NCBI GenBank assembly: GCA_030248295.1 | Contig: JASANH010001367.1 | Coordinates: 372,001 to 436,000 of the forward strand | Direction: 5' to 3' | From: Mesodorylaimus sp. YZB2_4 | Taxonomy: Eukaryota > Nematoda > Enoplea > Dorylaimida > Dorylaimidae | Length of the DNA: 64,000 nt | The notes under the pieces: model-generated | Told to the model about the DNA's origin: nothing | The model's input: only the letters and a program-made list of their open reading frames with translations | Database searches by the model: none | Shown here: positions 1 to 12,400 of the stretch, piece after piece | Layout of the letters: each line of letters begins with the position of its first letter | Numbering within the stretch: position 1 is the first letter of the stretch | Made by a program: the position numbers and the translations under genes

Positions 1-21
1 TGTGCATATTCCAAAAAGGAA

Positions 22-2943
22 TCATTTCAAAAGTGAAGAGTGACGCATTTTTCGCAAAGTTTTCCTAAGCGTTAAGCACTTACCCCGATAAATGTGCTGG
101 CACGTGGCCGTACAGCAGGACAAGCATAAAACAAGCACTTGCACAATGGTCAATAAGCTGCAGCCGAGGAACAGGCTTAATTGACCACCTAAAATACCCA
201 AAAATGATTCCAAATTCATCATCGGCCTTTCGTCGATGATCGTCGTCTGTCCTTTATCCATTATTATGTCCACCAGAACGAAATTATTTTTGAGTTCATT
301 CCATGGAAATGGATAATTAGGGCCCGAACCAAGGTAACTCTCGGCTGGCAATTTCAAAAAGCTATTGCTGACTACGTTGTATTGCTTACGGCGACAAGAC
401 GGGCGACACGTGCGGGTACAATTATTATCGTTGAAGTCATTAGGCAGGGGAGAATCGTATTGCTGCAGGATGTCCCATGCACATTCAGTCAATCGTTCCG
501 AAGTACAATAGCCCACTGTGGACCAGGTGGTGGAGGAGAAGGAGAATGGATCGGTGTCGTTGCCGATTCGGCGTTCGAGAATGAGAGCACTACGATTCAC
601 GTAACGACCATCGATTAAAAGTAAGCAATGGCAAATATCGATTATCGATTGGAGGATGCAATCAAATCGACATAAATCTTGTCGATAATAGCGAGGACTA
701 TTCAGCACCAGCCAACTGTGCTTGTCTCGCTGATTGTCACCCAGTTGGTCCTCTTGGCAATCAGGATCCATTTGATTAACCCGAACTTCCCTCGATTCCA
801 AACTAATAGTTGAGTAGGCACCAGGCGGAAGAAGGATGGGCCTGGTATACATTGACGATGCTGGATCGTTCCTCCAATCCACGTACAGGTAAGCCCCGTC
901 GAACAAAGAACCATTCTCTTTGGGATACAGTTCGGTGTGAATATTCAAAGCCAGGCTGAATGCTTGGGCTCCATTCGATACTTGCCACGAAGCATTCACC
1001 ATTGCGGGACCAGGAGACAGTATGCTTAGACTCTGTGGCCACGCGACGGCCCCGCTATTGAAAGGGAATAGAAAACATTTCCCGTGCTTTCGATCCAAAG
1101 TTGGTTGAGCTAAATCGGAGCATTTAAATGATTTTGAGCGAAACGAGCATTCGATGAGGAAGGCGTCCGTTTCGTAGCCATTTCTCATAAAGTAATCTCT
1201 CATGGAATCAATGTTTATGGGGGATGGAGCCGGATCAGCTGCGATATCTTCAAGGAGGCTCGGGGTCGGTATTTGATCAGCCGGCGGCCACATTGGGGTT
1301 GGAGCTGATGAATTGGTGGATGGCGGACCAGCTATTACTGATGGCTGAGAAAAATAATCCCAGTTGACGAATAGTTTGCCTAAATGGAAGAACAGAACAA
1401 ACACTAGGTCTCTGTTGTGACAAGACCGTGATAATAAACCTTCTATTATGAGAACCTATTGCCTGTGCCCTTGCTTTTAAAGTCTAACGAGATCCTCGAA
1501 AATTGATGTCCATGGGATCAAAGCCCAACGGCTCCATAGGGACCCTAAGGGAGCAAGAGAGATGCGCTAGATGACGTGAGCACAAAATGCGCAAGGGTGC
1601 ATGCTTTAACCATGCGTGTTAGCCCCTTTCCATTCTGAACTTCACGATGGAGTTTTGTAAGAGTCCAGCAGTTCCTAGAGTCTACCCCAGTGGAGTTGTA
1701 AGGAACCTCGGACATAAGCGATTTATAAGCCTTTTTTGCTCCAGATTGAAGATTGATTCTAGAGAGCTTAGCATTTTAGACCTTACTGCATCTCACTATC
1801 AAGTACCGATGCGGAACAGTTGATAAACAGCCGGAAACAGGCCCCTGTTTCCGATTACAGCCTTGTCTGATTGTTCAAACAATTAGCCTTCCTTCAGCCA
1901 TGAGTGGTGTTCCAAAAATAGGGCACGTCATTTAACTGATCCTTTTTGCTCGAACCGAACGAGAAATTATAGAATAGTGACTGATTTGAAAAACTAAACA
2001 AACAACTGGACAGAAAATTACCCATTCTCTCATAAAACGCTTGACAGCTTTGCCCAACCTGTTCTTTAGTGCTATTTCAATATAGCTCTGTTCTAGTCAG
2101 CAACTTGCATGGAGAAACTGGATTGTTCCCAGTCGATACAACTGACTGATGAATCTACAAACTACATGTATGCAACGAAAATTTTAGCAGCCGTGTTTGT
2201 CCTTCGTGGGACGAATAGCTGTAAAGTTTACGAGCTCTAAAACTCTAAAATAACAACTCACCCAAAATACCCTCCGGGTTTGTTTTTTGACTCAAAGCAG
2301 ACAAAATGTGGAACCATTTTAGATCAGTCCTTCGTCGTCGTCGATATGTATCGTTGATAGGGTTGGTGGGGCACACGTAGATGTCGGGGAATGGTATGGA
2401 CGCACCAGGCGAGGATTGTGCTACAGTGTAGGCAGCAGTAGAATGTGCATTGTTCCACCAGAATTCGTCCACCGTTTTGTACACTTGGTAGGCGAGTCCC
2501 GCTGTGGCCGCCAATAATAGCAGTGTCCAGAACGCTTTGCCCCACCAGTACAAAGATCGACGACAAGGTCCTACGCCGTGCATGTCCAATAAGGAGTGGT
2601 CGTCATCTTGGCGAAAGTGCACATTTTTGGCAGGTTTCGAGGCGTAATTAGAATACTCGTCATTGACTGTGGGTGATTTGGCGTAGTCATCGATTGTTGA
2701 AGAAGAGCCGGCCGTTGGTCTCAGCCAAGGTCTCCACTCCATAGTTTGTAACCCGTACAACAGAGGATCGGGCGGATGAGTGGACGACGAAGGCGGTCCG
2801 GTACGTAATGACGAACTCGTCGACGACTGCGCCGCCGACCCCATGACTGGAGAAGTGGCCGCTCGTTCGGCCGACGACGTACCAACATCGTCGATTAGGA
2901 CTAAAGTTGAGCCGCGATCCGGTGAAGCGGCAGGCGAGTTCAT
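22..2943 (-). CDS. DEG/ENaC (degenerin/amiloride-sensitive) sodium channel subunit
   Basis: Two-exon model, 2943..2262 then 1379..22, 679 residues. Donor GTGAGT at 2261 and acceptor TTCCATTTAG at 1381-1380 join in phase 1 and keep one frame. Seen: an HG motif before the first membrane segment (MHGVGPC), TM1 in the stretch FWTLLLLAATAGLAYQVY, the post-TM1 motif FPDIYVCPTNP, a cysteine-rich ectodomain (DLCRFDC, CHCLL, CRPSC), and near the C-terminus GGQLSLFLGCSLLTIVQ, the TM2/selectivity-filter signature (GxS as GCS). Members form trimeric cation channels in the plasma membrane, gated by force, acid or peptides; the ligand cannot be read here. The start ATG at 2943 is chosen because a good acceptor (TCTTTTTAG) lies just upstream at about 2993, which implies a 5' noncoding exon. 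The tail after TM2 is short (about 30 residues) and basic. Confidence 0.9.
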
Positions 2944-3060
2944 TGTTTCTTTTACTTTGCCTGCGATACCATGCAGCAGAGAGTCTTTAAAACTAAAAAG
3001 AATATGAAAATGGGGCAATAAGATTCGGAAGTTCAATAAGTCGTGTAGTCGCATAGATTA

Positions 3061-5448
3061 GTATGTTTACGTAGGTACATTTCGACCAAGGTCCCAAGGT
3101 CCATACGCGCCTTAGGAGTCAGGAAAATCCACGATAAAAGGAGAAAATAGACTTGCTAGCATCAGAGACTCAAAGCGAGGTCATAAGTAACCCATCAGAC
3201 CAGAGGGGACCATGTGTGCAACCCTTACGCCTACACAGCCATGAAATAGGAGTGATATGAGCTAGATGGCAAGCACCCAAATCAGCTTCTACCAGATATA
3301 CTCATCAAAGCCTTAAAATCGCGCGAGCATCGCGAGGCGTGTGACATCGTCAGAGCACTTACCATCGATGATAGCAGCGACGAATAAATGCTCGTGGTTG
3401 GATGCTGTGCGCAAGGAGACTGTTCTGTCATGCACAAGGCGAGAGAAAGGGTAACGAATAAACCATAGATGGCATCAGATGGCGATGGCCCGATGCGAAA
3501 AAGTTAGTTGAATTAATTGATGCACTTCAAAGTTGACTAGTTTCAGGAAAAACGGTTGCGACTATTCGCACAAGACTCCTCTATTCCGAGACAGTACAGC
3601 GAGAGAATATTGCACAGCGAAATTTGCAGTTACCTGTTTATCTACTCACAAACACGGCGAGCGAATGGTTCGACAGTAGTTTTCTACCAGTCGCACGAAC
3701 GCGTCCGAGTTATGCATTTAGGCATGGAGTGAACTTGGACGAACCGACAGCCGCAGCGAGCACTGCCTACAGGCCGCCAATATACCATACGCACACTGAC
3801 CTGTACAGTATAGTGACGTTTGGAAAACTGGTTCTTGCCCATTATATTTATTGAATCACGCGGTCGTGGTCGCACTCGTCGTCTTTCTGCCACCTTACAG
3901 TCGGCGACAGCGACCAACGCAGCCGAGGCTGGTACATATCGACATGGGGAATATACCCGCTAAAGCGAACCCACTAATAAGAGAGCAAGCGCACGACGAG
4001 GCCAGCAATTTAGGAATAGAAAAATGAAATTATATGCAATGTACACAATGCGCATCGGTCCACGCGGACCATATTTGGAGCGCGCAATACGCCATGGTTT
4101 TCTTCCGTTTCATTGTGCACACACGCGCGACGAATGGGCAACGAACCGAGCCAACGGGTGCCAGCCTCGTGCCAACTTACCCCTACCTACGTACGTCTCC
4201 TCGTCTTGGACAACCTTCACGACAAACAACTGATGAAAGAGATCGAATTAAAACTATCGCCCATTCAACCTTGCCACGAAATGCGGAAGTGAAAGGCAGT
4301 GACTGCTCTCACTCGAACCCTCCTCCACAAGTGCATCAACACCCCCACACAAGTACGCCCGAGTTATCCCGCCTGCCACTGCAGCCAGACGCTTCATTTT
4401 AAAAGAAGGGCGGCAACTTTTTGCAAAAATTTCAAAAAGGGTATATGCTCATGCGCATACTTGAACTTTTCAATCAAGCCAGCCGGGATGGCGTTTGCAT
4501 CAAGAAGCCGTCACTGACTATTCAATTCGGCGCTAACCGGAATTGAGACAGTAGCGCACGCTGCGATGCGTGCAAACCATTAGCAGCCTATACGTCAATA
4601 GGTCGATTCAAAGCGCTACAAAATAGTTCTCAACATTTTGAATGGCATAAAGGAATTTTATAAAGTGTCTTCGTGACGCTTTAGAGCTTGTGAAAAAAAG
4701 GAAACCTAAGCTAACTATGCGCATTCTGGGCCAAGTGTTTTGCATTGACTGCATTAAATATTGCTCGCTATTGTAGATTTGCTTTTATTTACAGGTGCCT
4801 ACAAAGCAAGATTTGATATCCCTATCATTCTAATGGTTTTGATGAGACCAGGGTCCCTGCTTTTGCCTTTTTCACAGGTGAACTGATCATGGGGGGGGGG
4901 GGGGGGATCTATCTTTTACTACTATACGCATTATATTAAACCGACACGGCACACCGACACAACAAAACACAGGGATGTTTCGGCCACAGCAAGCGGGTGG
5001 TCTACATTGCCGTCTTTTGGCACAGAACTCATCAGTAATAGGCAATCACGCTATTGGATTGTGGCTCAATCTCCGATGGTTATTTTACCAAAGATTTGTC
5101 CAGAAAAGGGTCAGCATTTTCTTCATGAGGCGGGCCCCACGTAGAATAGTGTCCTCGTGTGTCCCTTCTACCACCTGCAGATCCAGCGTTAGTTTACCCA
5201 AATAACAGCAGCTCCGGGTTCCTGCAGTCCAACGGTCCTTCACTGGTGTTCCACTATAGGAACACCGACAGTACGACGGGCGACTCACTCACGGCCTTAC
5301 GAGTACGAGATAAAAGGTTTACCCACACAAATGGGTTAGAACCCAGAATGGGGCCTAGATAGTCACGCTTCGAATCGGTACGGTACCTGCGCATCTTAGA
5401 AGAACAGTACATGACAGATCAGCGCACTACAGTCACTTAAAACCACGG
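3061..5448. other. gene-free stretch upstream of the DEG/ENaC gene
   Basis: I find no convincing coding exon on either strand; the open frames are short and overlap in several frames. It probably contains the promoter and 5' noncoding exon(s) of the DEG/ENaC gene. A run of 16 G lies at 4891-4906. Confidence 0.4.
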
Positions 5449-7633
5449 TCACGATTGTCCGCAGAATCGGCCCATCACCAGCGGCACCAGAACTGGACTC
5501 TCGACCACTACGATCCAGATGAACGGATGATCGGCAACGAATCGCTTCAGTTGCGGGTGCACACCGCGCGACTCGATACGGGTGCAGACTGGACAGGGTA
5601 GGTCGTCGGCCATGGTCGATGGTTTCTTTCGATTTTCTTTTCCAAACGCCGCCTCAGCGCTGGCTTGGCTAGTATTCTTCTCGGATCTACTTATACTCGG
5701 CTCATTTCGTCTGTCCACTTTCTCCTTTTCGCTTTGCTTCTTTTCGCTCCAGCTGGAGAAGCGGGAGAAGATGGACAACCTCGAAGATGCCTTTGTCTTG
5801 CTTGAGATGGAATTCGTCGTCGTCGACGGTGCTGGAGTCGTTCCATTGCTGCTCTTATTGGACGGCGAATTTGTCCTTTTTTCTGGTATCGTTTCGATGG
5901 TGTCATAAGACGTTTCCACAGTCATACTCGTGGTCAGTTCGCTGCTTTCGCCCTCGCTATTTCCATCCGCGATCTTACTTTTGCTGCACGTTTTTGGCCA
6001 GGTAGTCTCTCTCTCCTCCTTCAACTCGGACTGTTTCTCTGGTTCATCCTCGAGCTGGAACGAAATAGAGAGCCTTAACAGACATCTTAGATCAAGAGGT
6101 GCTGAGGCCGCGGTCACTAACCAAGAAGCATCCAGCGTGGACGGCGTCGGTTAAACATGGGTTTTCGAAAGCGCTTTTTTTGGTCATCTTTCCCTCCGGC
6201 ACTTTTGATTTTGGTGTCTTCTGAGTAGCTACAGACTTGGCGGGCGTCTTGTCACCAACATTTTGTTCATTGGCAGCGAACATCGCAGCGAGCTCAGCAT
6301 TTTTGGGGTCGACCAGTGCATTCGTTCCGAGGCTCTTCATGCCTTCAGCGAAGTCTTTATATCGACACTCAAGGGCCATCTTTGGTATGACGATCTAAAA
6401 AGAATAAAGCAATACGTAGTAAAATAATGAGTGATGATGGTTGGCTTACTCGGACTCGTTGCGGGTAAATGCACTTTTGAATGCGGCCAGTGAAGGTTGT
6501 GGGTGCAAACTTCCTTTCCATCATTCTCAAAGTTCCTCGCTCCTTCGGAAGCAGGAAATATACGGCTAATTGCGAGGCGGACATGAAACTTGGCTTGAGG
6601 GGAAGGCGAAGAATTTGGAATTCGTCGTCCTCGTGGTAGTAGTACCAGAAATCCGTTTCGTCTTTTTCGCAGGTGTGCAGCATCGGCAGGTTCGGAATCA
6701 GTTTCCGTCCGTCGTAACCCAGAAACGAATGGCCAGTGTAGGAGACATTTTGTGCACGGAAAGCTCTCTCCATTTGGCAACGGAACCCACACACGTTAAC
6801 CAGAACAAGACGAGGGTCAGCGTTGTTAAGAAAGAATGTTTGCGTCTTTTTCTCGGCGTAGTCGTACAAAGGCTGCTCCATAAAGCTGACGACGCGCTTG
6901 GCCCAAGCGTTCAGATCGCCCATGACTTGTTCTCGCGTCTTCGAGTTCTTGTCGAATGGTATAATTTCTATCACTTTTCCTGAACGCTCATTCATCGATT
7001 CGAACTTTTGACGGTACTCGGGACAGTAGGCGTCTATTTGCTTCTTTGGGGCGTAGAGCCGGGTGCCGAACCGCCAGCAGCGTTCTGGACCACCCAGCGC
7101 TTGTGGAGAAATGGCGGTAGTCAGAAGGAGGAGGACTTCTTCGACGATGCTGTCCGGCAGCGTTGGAAAGAGGACGGTTCGCATTTGAGTATGAGTCACG
7201 TTCTTGGCTGCTTCGTAGTAGGGACCGAATGAAACTTGCAGTGCTGCCGGAAAGATCAAGAAGGTCTTGCGGGAGTGCATGGTGCCGCGCCAACGGTACA
7301 GGTTCAGGGCGAAGGAGAAGAAAGATCTGCATACAGTAAACCTATGCATAATCCTATGAAATTGAAACAACAAAATGAAACTTACGCCGACTGAAGAGAG
7401 ACCGGGATCGGTTCTCTCGGTGTCAGAGGGGGAAGAATGGTTCGCAAGGCTATGTTCGTTTTGCTACTTTTCTCTTTCGTCGCCAGTTCTTCCGATTTCG
7501 TCTTTTGTCGTCGGCAGCAAGTGCATATCAGAATGGCGAAGAAGAAGGCCAAGTAGGCGGCGATCGTAGACGCAACTGGCTCAAACATATACTCACGATC
7601 AGACTTATCTTCGAGCCTTCGCAGCGGAGTCAT
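5449..7633 (-). CDS. serpin-domain protein with a long insertion replacing the reactive-centre loop and an N-terminal membrane segment
   Basis: Four-exon model, 7633..7386, 7326..6450, 6394..6122, 6054..5449; all phases agree, 667 residues. Seen: one hydrophobic segment (residues about 20-40) followed by CCRRQKTK, then a serpin fold in order: helix A (FFSFALNLYR), VLVNVCGFRCQME (strand 3A region), a beta-sheet block ending LAVYFLLPKERGTL, the s2C/s6A block RIVIPKMALE, and the C-terminal FVADHPFIWIVVVES...PLVMGRF. The inhibitory hinge (GTEAAAAT type) is absent. After AVHAGCFL the chain runs into about 150 Ser/Lys/Glu/Thr-rich residues (467-616), then CPVC and the serpin C-terminus. A further lysine-rich insert of about 35 residues lies before AVHAG. 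A non-inhibitory role is inferred. The frame stays open upstream to an acceptor at 7702-7703, so the N-terminus may extend. Alternative: exon 1 is the tail of a separate type I membrane protein ending at 7382 (stop TAA), with the serpin starting at a Met near 7349. Confidence 0.75.
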
Positions 7634-7701
7634 GACGCAAGAGGATCCTAAATCGTCAAAATATCCGATTCCTGCAAAGGCGGCAGGGTCTCTTGGGCAC
7701 C
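7634..7701 (-). other. probable extra coding sequence upstream of the serpin/membrane exon
   Basis: The frame of the membrane-segment exon stays open upstream of the Met at 7633 as far as a clean acceptor (CTTTCTAG, AG at 7703-7702). It adds about 22 residues with two cysteines (beginning CPRDPAAF). This would be the lumenal side of a type I membrane protein, with the basic CCRRQKTK side in the cytosol. Exons further upstream were not found; a LINE fragment begins at about 7757. Confidence 0.4.
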
Positions 7702-7756
7702 CTAGAAAGTGTAAAGTACATGCACAGATAAATTACGCTTACGCTTATCCTCGTGC

Positions 7757-7842
7757 TTTACTCCACTGATAAGCCTGTGTGAATGAACTCATCAGCCCCA
7801 CCACGGGCCGCTATGAATGCGCTAGTGAAGTCGCAATACAGG
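7757..7842 (-). repeat. second copy of a LINE reverse-transcriptase fragment
   Basis: This stretch closely matches 9688-9785 (shared blocks CTTTACTCCACTGAT, GTGTGAATGAACTCA, GCGCTAGTGAA), so it is another decayed copy of the same non-LTR element beside the larger one. Confidence 0.6.
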
Positions 7843-8388
7843 TTTTTTGAGAAATTATTTTACTATAACAATGCACGGCGTTATAGCATTCCAAAACGAC
7901 GCATTTTATTATTGGTCTAATTGATCTTTGATCTTTGATCTTTAATCTGTTCTCCTTTTCTTGTTAGTCATGCTAGCAGCTCAACCCGGCACCAGATCAT
8001 GCCCCTATTCTCACACAGCATCACTAATGACATAGGGTATGATGCACACACAAAGAAAAAAAGAACGACATATCCATTTGAATTATTTAATTTTATTTTT
8101 CTCAATTTTTATCCCCAACCTAACAAGTCCACGAGAGACGGCGCTGCAAAATAATCCTGGGACATGCGCGGTGACAGAATGCACCTGGCTCGTTTAGTCA
8201 AAACTTCCAACCTCCTCCGCAGTGCATCTTACAAGTCCACAATCTTACCTTCCTCCTCAAAGTCAGCCCTCGCATACCACATGCACCGCTGTGCTGACTG
8301 CAAAACCATGGTTGCAGCGCAGTGTTGCTTACATTGTAGGCCGGTTAAACCAAAAATCTTATTCTCCTCCCTCAAAATCATTGATGGG

Positions 8389-9795
8389 TCAACTTTCAAC
8401 GTCAACAAAAACGCGGTACACATCCTCGTGCTTATATGCTCCATGCTTCTTACAGTGCTTGCAGTGTGAATCGACCTCACCGTCACGCGTAAAATGTGAG
8501 ACTTTGCCTCTTGTGTACAATGCCTTATACAATTGTGCGTAGTGTATACTTAGCCTATGGCCATCGACGTGCATGGTCCTATTAAGCCTCCAGTATGCCC
8601 TAAAGTCGATATTCTCGTTTCTTAACTTCCCCTTCCAATACTCCTGCATTGCTTTCCCCGCCTTATTCTCCATCATGTGCTCGTAAAGCAGCTTGGCCTT
8701 GACTCGCTTAATTGGGTATGCTCTTGTATTCAATCCAACAGCGCCTTGATCCAATAAGCTGAATTTGGCAGTCTTCACAGCCCTGCGTATATCCCTTTAC
8801 AGCTGGGGCACCATTATGCTGTCCAATTGGTTCAGGCTCGCATATCGGACTCTCCCATAGGAAAAGTCAAAGCACGCACTCCACGCAGCATCCTGCTGTG
8901 CTGTCAGTCTGCGTAGAAGAAGCATTAATCTGAAAGCTAGCACCTTGGTATTCACGTCCGGATAGTTAACACCTCCGAGGTCTCTGCCTCGTTTTAAAAT
9001 CAATTTATTCACCATGTTCGATTTAGTTGGATGCCAAAAATATGCATCCATATGTTTCTCAACAAATCTCTGGAAATCAGCATCCGGCGCAATAATCGAT
9101 GCTAGGTACCACACCTTTGGAATAGGTATTTAGAACATGGACTTTTCCAAAATATGATATCTCGCAGTGGGGACTTCTACTATTCAACGTCCTTACATGG
9201 TCTCTTGCAGCTGCCCAGTTTTCCGCTATCTCCATGCCAGTGCTGCGAATCCAAAATCCATACACGTTTAACTGCTGGAACAAATGCTGTACTTAAACAG
9301 ATCCTCCTCCACCCCCGTCCTGTTCGTTGCTGCCGCGCCCAGTGGTAGAATTTCGCTTTTTGCCTCCGAGGCGTTCCTAAATGTTTTGTACACTTCAAAA
9401 ATGCGTTTGATCGAGGCAGTATCCGCCACCAAAAAGTTGGTGTTATCAGCAAAGTTGCTGATTTTTAGCTCCCGTCCTAATATGTCTAATCCTTTCACAG
9501 CTGCGTCCCCCCCCCCCCCCTGATGAAATTTGTGACTGTCACTGACACGAGCACGTAACAATAAAGCCGACAAAGGGCATTCCTGCCGGATTCCTCTGCT
9601 TGGATTAAAGGGTGATGAGATGCAGCCATTCACCAGCACCGCTGATGAGACCTTCCCTGGTTTATAGATCAGTCGAATACAATTTTGCTTTACTCCACTG
9701 ATTGTGTGAATGAACTCACGATCAGTCCGACCACGCGCCGCTATGGATGCGCTAGTGAACTGGCGATACAATGCCGTAGAGTCTATCGCTGACAT
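8389..9795 (-). mobile_element. decayed non-LTR (LINE) retrotransposon, reverse-transcriptase region
   Basis: Several short frames on the minus strand read in order as pieces of one LINE protein. Part 9795..9268 has the RT block RGIRQECPLSALL and then FADNTNFLV, a degraded form of the YADD catalytic box (second Asp changed to Asn). Part 9114..8797 resembles the region after RT (AYFWHPTKSN, GGVNYPDVNTKVLAFRL), and 8778..8389 follows it. The frames are broken by shifts and a run of 14 G (plus strand C, 9507-9520) lies within the RT. No endonuclease, no complete 3' end and no target-site duplication were recognised. It is inactive. The clade was not determined. Confidence 0.7.
9507..9520. repeat. 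C14 homopolymer in the LINE RT region
   Basis: A run of 14 C on the plus strand, read as glycine codons on the minus strand, near a frame break in the RT. Confidence 0.9.
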
Positions 9796-10458
9796 TTCAT
9801 TTCACGAAGGACTAAAGATGAACTCAAGATGCTAGCCTGACATTGCCGAGTCGGTGAAGGAGTGCAGCGACTTACTTACAAAGTGAAACCCGCCCTTTGA
9901 ATGGCATGTGGACCGCAATTTTTTTTCAAATTCAAGCAAGATTCAATGTTAGCAATCATAGCGTTAAGGCATCACAAGAAATATCCTCAAGTTCTCCCAG
10001 ACTTATTTCACATAGAACCACTACAAAACGAAGTAATATTTTTAAACAATAAGAAGTTGTCGCAAAATGTCACGACATTTCACAAAATATTTGCCACTTA
10101 TCAACGACATTAGCTTACAATAACTCACAAAATCTCATTGTGAGATCCACGCCCGCATCCGTCACTTTCACCGCGAAAGTGCGCTCATTGTTGCAAAGTC
10201 TATTCGCAGCTGGATCGCCCGATATTTTGTCTAAAATTGCTTTGACTCGAGCAACGCTGCTACTAAAGGTGATTGATGCGGCTAATCGCTTTTCTGGTGA
10301 CACAGTCCCATAAGTATGCACTTTACATTATTTTCACAGGTCTCGCGGACCGATGATCCCGATGTTATTCTTACAGTTGCACAGTTGGTGGACGGTTGCC
10401 TGTTGATCGAGCTACCTGGGGCGACAAAGTACAGAAGAATGGCATCGCCGCCGCCGCT

Positions 10459-10474
10459 CCCCCCCCCCCCCCCC
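10459..10474 (+). repeat. C16 homopolymer (poly-proline) in the phosphatase 5' exon
   Basis: Run of 16 C just after CCGCCGCCGCT, read as prolines in the phosphatase frame; length may vary or be misassembled. Confidence 0.9.
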
Positions 10475-11049
10475 GACCAATGCAAAAATACCGCCACACA
10501 CATCGTCAAGGCCATCAAGCGGAGTGTGAGCAAACATACGACATCCGGATTGTCGACCCAAGATATCACGACCCTGCTGCTCGCCGTCGGCCCCATCTTC
10601 AGCGATCAGCCGATGCTCGTCGAGTTGTCGTTGCATGTTTCGGTGTGCGGAGACGTCCATGGTCAAATCGCCGATGTCGTCCGCCTGTTTGATCAGCACG
10701 GTTGGCCGCCCAAGATGCGATACTTCTTTTTGGGTAAGTCGAGTGCAAAGAAGGCCAAATGTCGCCTCCTTCTTTACAGATAGGAAGGCTTTGCTCCAAC
10801 ATGAATTTCCTCTTTTTTAGGGGACTACGTCGATCGCGGTCCAAACAGCGTGGACACGATCTGGCTCCTGTATGCGCTCAAATACCTCAATCCGGACGAC
10901 TGCGCGCGGCAACCACGAGACGAAGCCAGTCAATGACGTGTACGGGTTCAAGGGCGAGCTACAGCAGCACTTTCCAGCCACTCCTCAGCTCGACGCAGGC
11001 CTTCAGTTGTGGCAACTCTTCAACGTAAGTCTCGTCCGTTCGTGGACAA

Positions 11050-11234
11050 TGTAGCCCCTACCGGACAGGCCATGGCGAGTGGGAGAGAGTAATCGATACT
11101 CTCCCCTGGCTGGGACGTCAACCCCTCGGGTTGATGTTTCTAGGTCAGGTATAGTCGCGAGACTTGCCTACATCCAGTCGGAGTTTTTGTCCCACCGTCT
11201 TCGGTTGGCCGCTCTCTCTCCCTCGCCTATCTGC
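11050..11234 (+). repeat. dispersed repeat family A, copy 1 (inside phosphatase intron)
   Basis: About 185 bases similar over most of their length to the inverse of 22876-23058, and to 24172-24345. It contains two self-complementary parts: GGGAGAGAGTAATCGATACTCTCCC and TCAACCCCTCGGGTTGA. No coding frame is conserved between copies, so it is probably a short non-autonomous element (SINE- or MITE-like). Confidence 0.7.
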
Positions 11235-12400
11235 ACGGGTTGCAACAAGAATCCTTCGTGACGTCGACCTTGGTTTCAGAAAGTGTTAAGCCAAACGCCA
11301 TTGGCGGCATTGATCGACGGGCGAATTCTGTGCATGCACGGAGGGATCTCTTCCGACCTGAAGAGATTCGTCAGGTGAAAAGGCCGTCGAAAAAGTTCCC
11401 CGACAAGGGCATCGAGATCGATCTGCTGTGGGCGGACCAAGACCATAACCATAACCGGGACACAAAAGGTGAGTCCCCCCACCAGGCCTTTAGTAGACTT
11501 CAAAGACTTCAACGCGTTTTCTTGAGGAAGGATTCTTGCCAAGTACTCGCGGTGTATCGTACACGTTCGGATCGGATGCGGTCATCGACAAATGCAAAGA
11601 GTTGCAGCTGGACATGATCGTGCGAGCGCATCAGGTACAGTCACTAGCCTTCTTATTCTTCTACAGCTGGTACGAGGCAGGCTATTTTTAGGTGGTGGTA
11701 AACGGCTTCGAGTTCTTCGCGGATGGTCCGATGATGACGCTGCTCACGGCGCCCGACCTGCAACCAGTTCGAGAACGATGGTGGTGTCCTGCTGATCGAA
11801 AAGAGCGGCGACTGCTAGATCAAGGTAACTGTGAGCGATATCGTCTCTCAAGGATTCCCGCATCGTCTTATCGTCTTTCAAGCATCGTCTTATCGTCTCG
11901 CGATATCGTCTTTCAAGCAACTTGCATCCAAAGCCAAGGCAGAACCACCGAAGGGTGAGGGCAAGTTGATAAAGTGGTTGAAACGTCTGATGTCGCAGAA
12001 ATAAACGATGCCGAGAGATCGTCGATGTGATGCGTGGTGACGTGCGATCGTGATGTCCCTGTTGTGCAGCTAAAGTGTCGATTGAAACGAACAAAAATTA
12101 GCTGAAAGATTTGCTCCAGCACTATGTAGCTGCCTTCCTATCGAGCGATAGGACCATATCTATTGCGCTGTAGTCTTCTCGCGCGCTAGAAAGCCCTTTT
12201 CTACTAATGGCATTGGCCAGCAGCCCAATTACGCCCAATCATTCCATAAGACGCGTTCAACTTTGTATCTCTCGCTCCGCTAGCACGTCCCGCATGACTT
12301 GCCACTATTGGCATTCATCCATTGGCTTCATTCTCCGTCACTGCATCATCCCCCAAGGGACCACGTGCCGCTCTTTCTGTCTATCCAAGCACATGCTGGG

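Larger units (their letters stand above)
10340..11816 (+). pseudogene. PP1-type serine/threonine phosphatase catalytic subunit, frameshifted
   Basis: Five exon-like blocks with good splice sites: 10340..10733, 10821..11024, 11280..11468, 11527..11634, 11692..about 11816. Signatures in order: [46 protein letters not shown] and VRAHQ, all metal/active-site motifs of PPP phosphatases. The reading frame shifts at about 10905 (before RGNHE), about 11373 (after HGGISSDLKRF) and about 11757 (after TAP), and the C-terminal block ends at a stop near 11816. Introns are kept, so it is not a processed copy. The N-terminal extension contains a poly-C/poly-proline stretch. A dispersed repeat copy sits in the intron at 11050-11234. 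Either a recently broken duplicate or an assembly with small indels. Confidence 0.75.
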
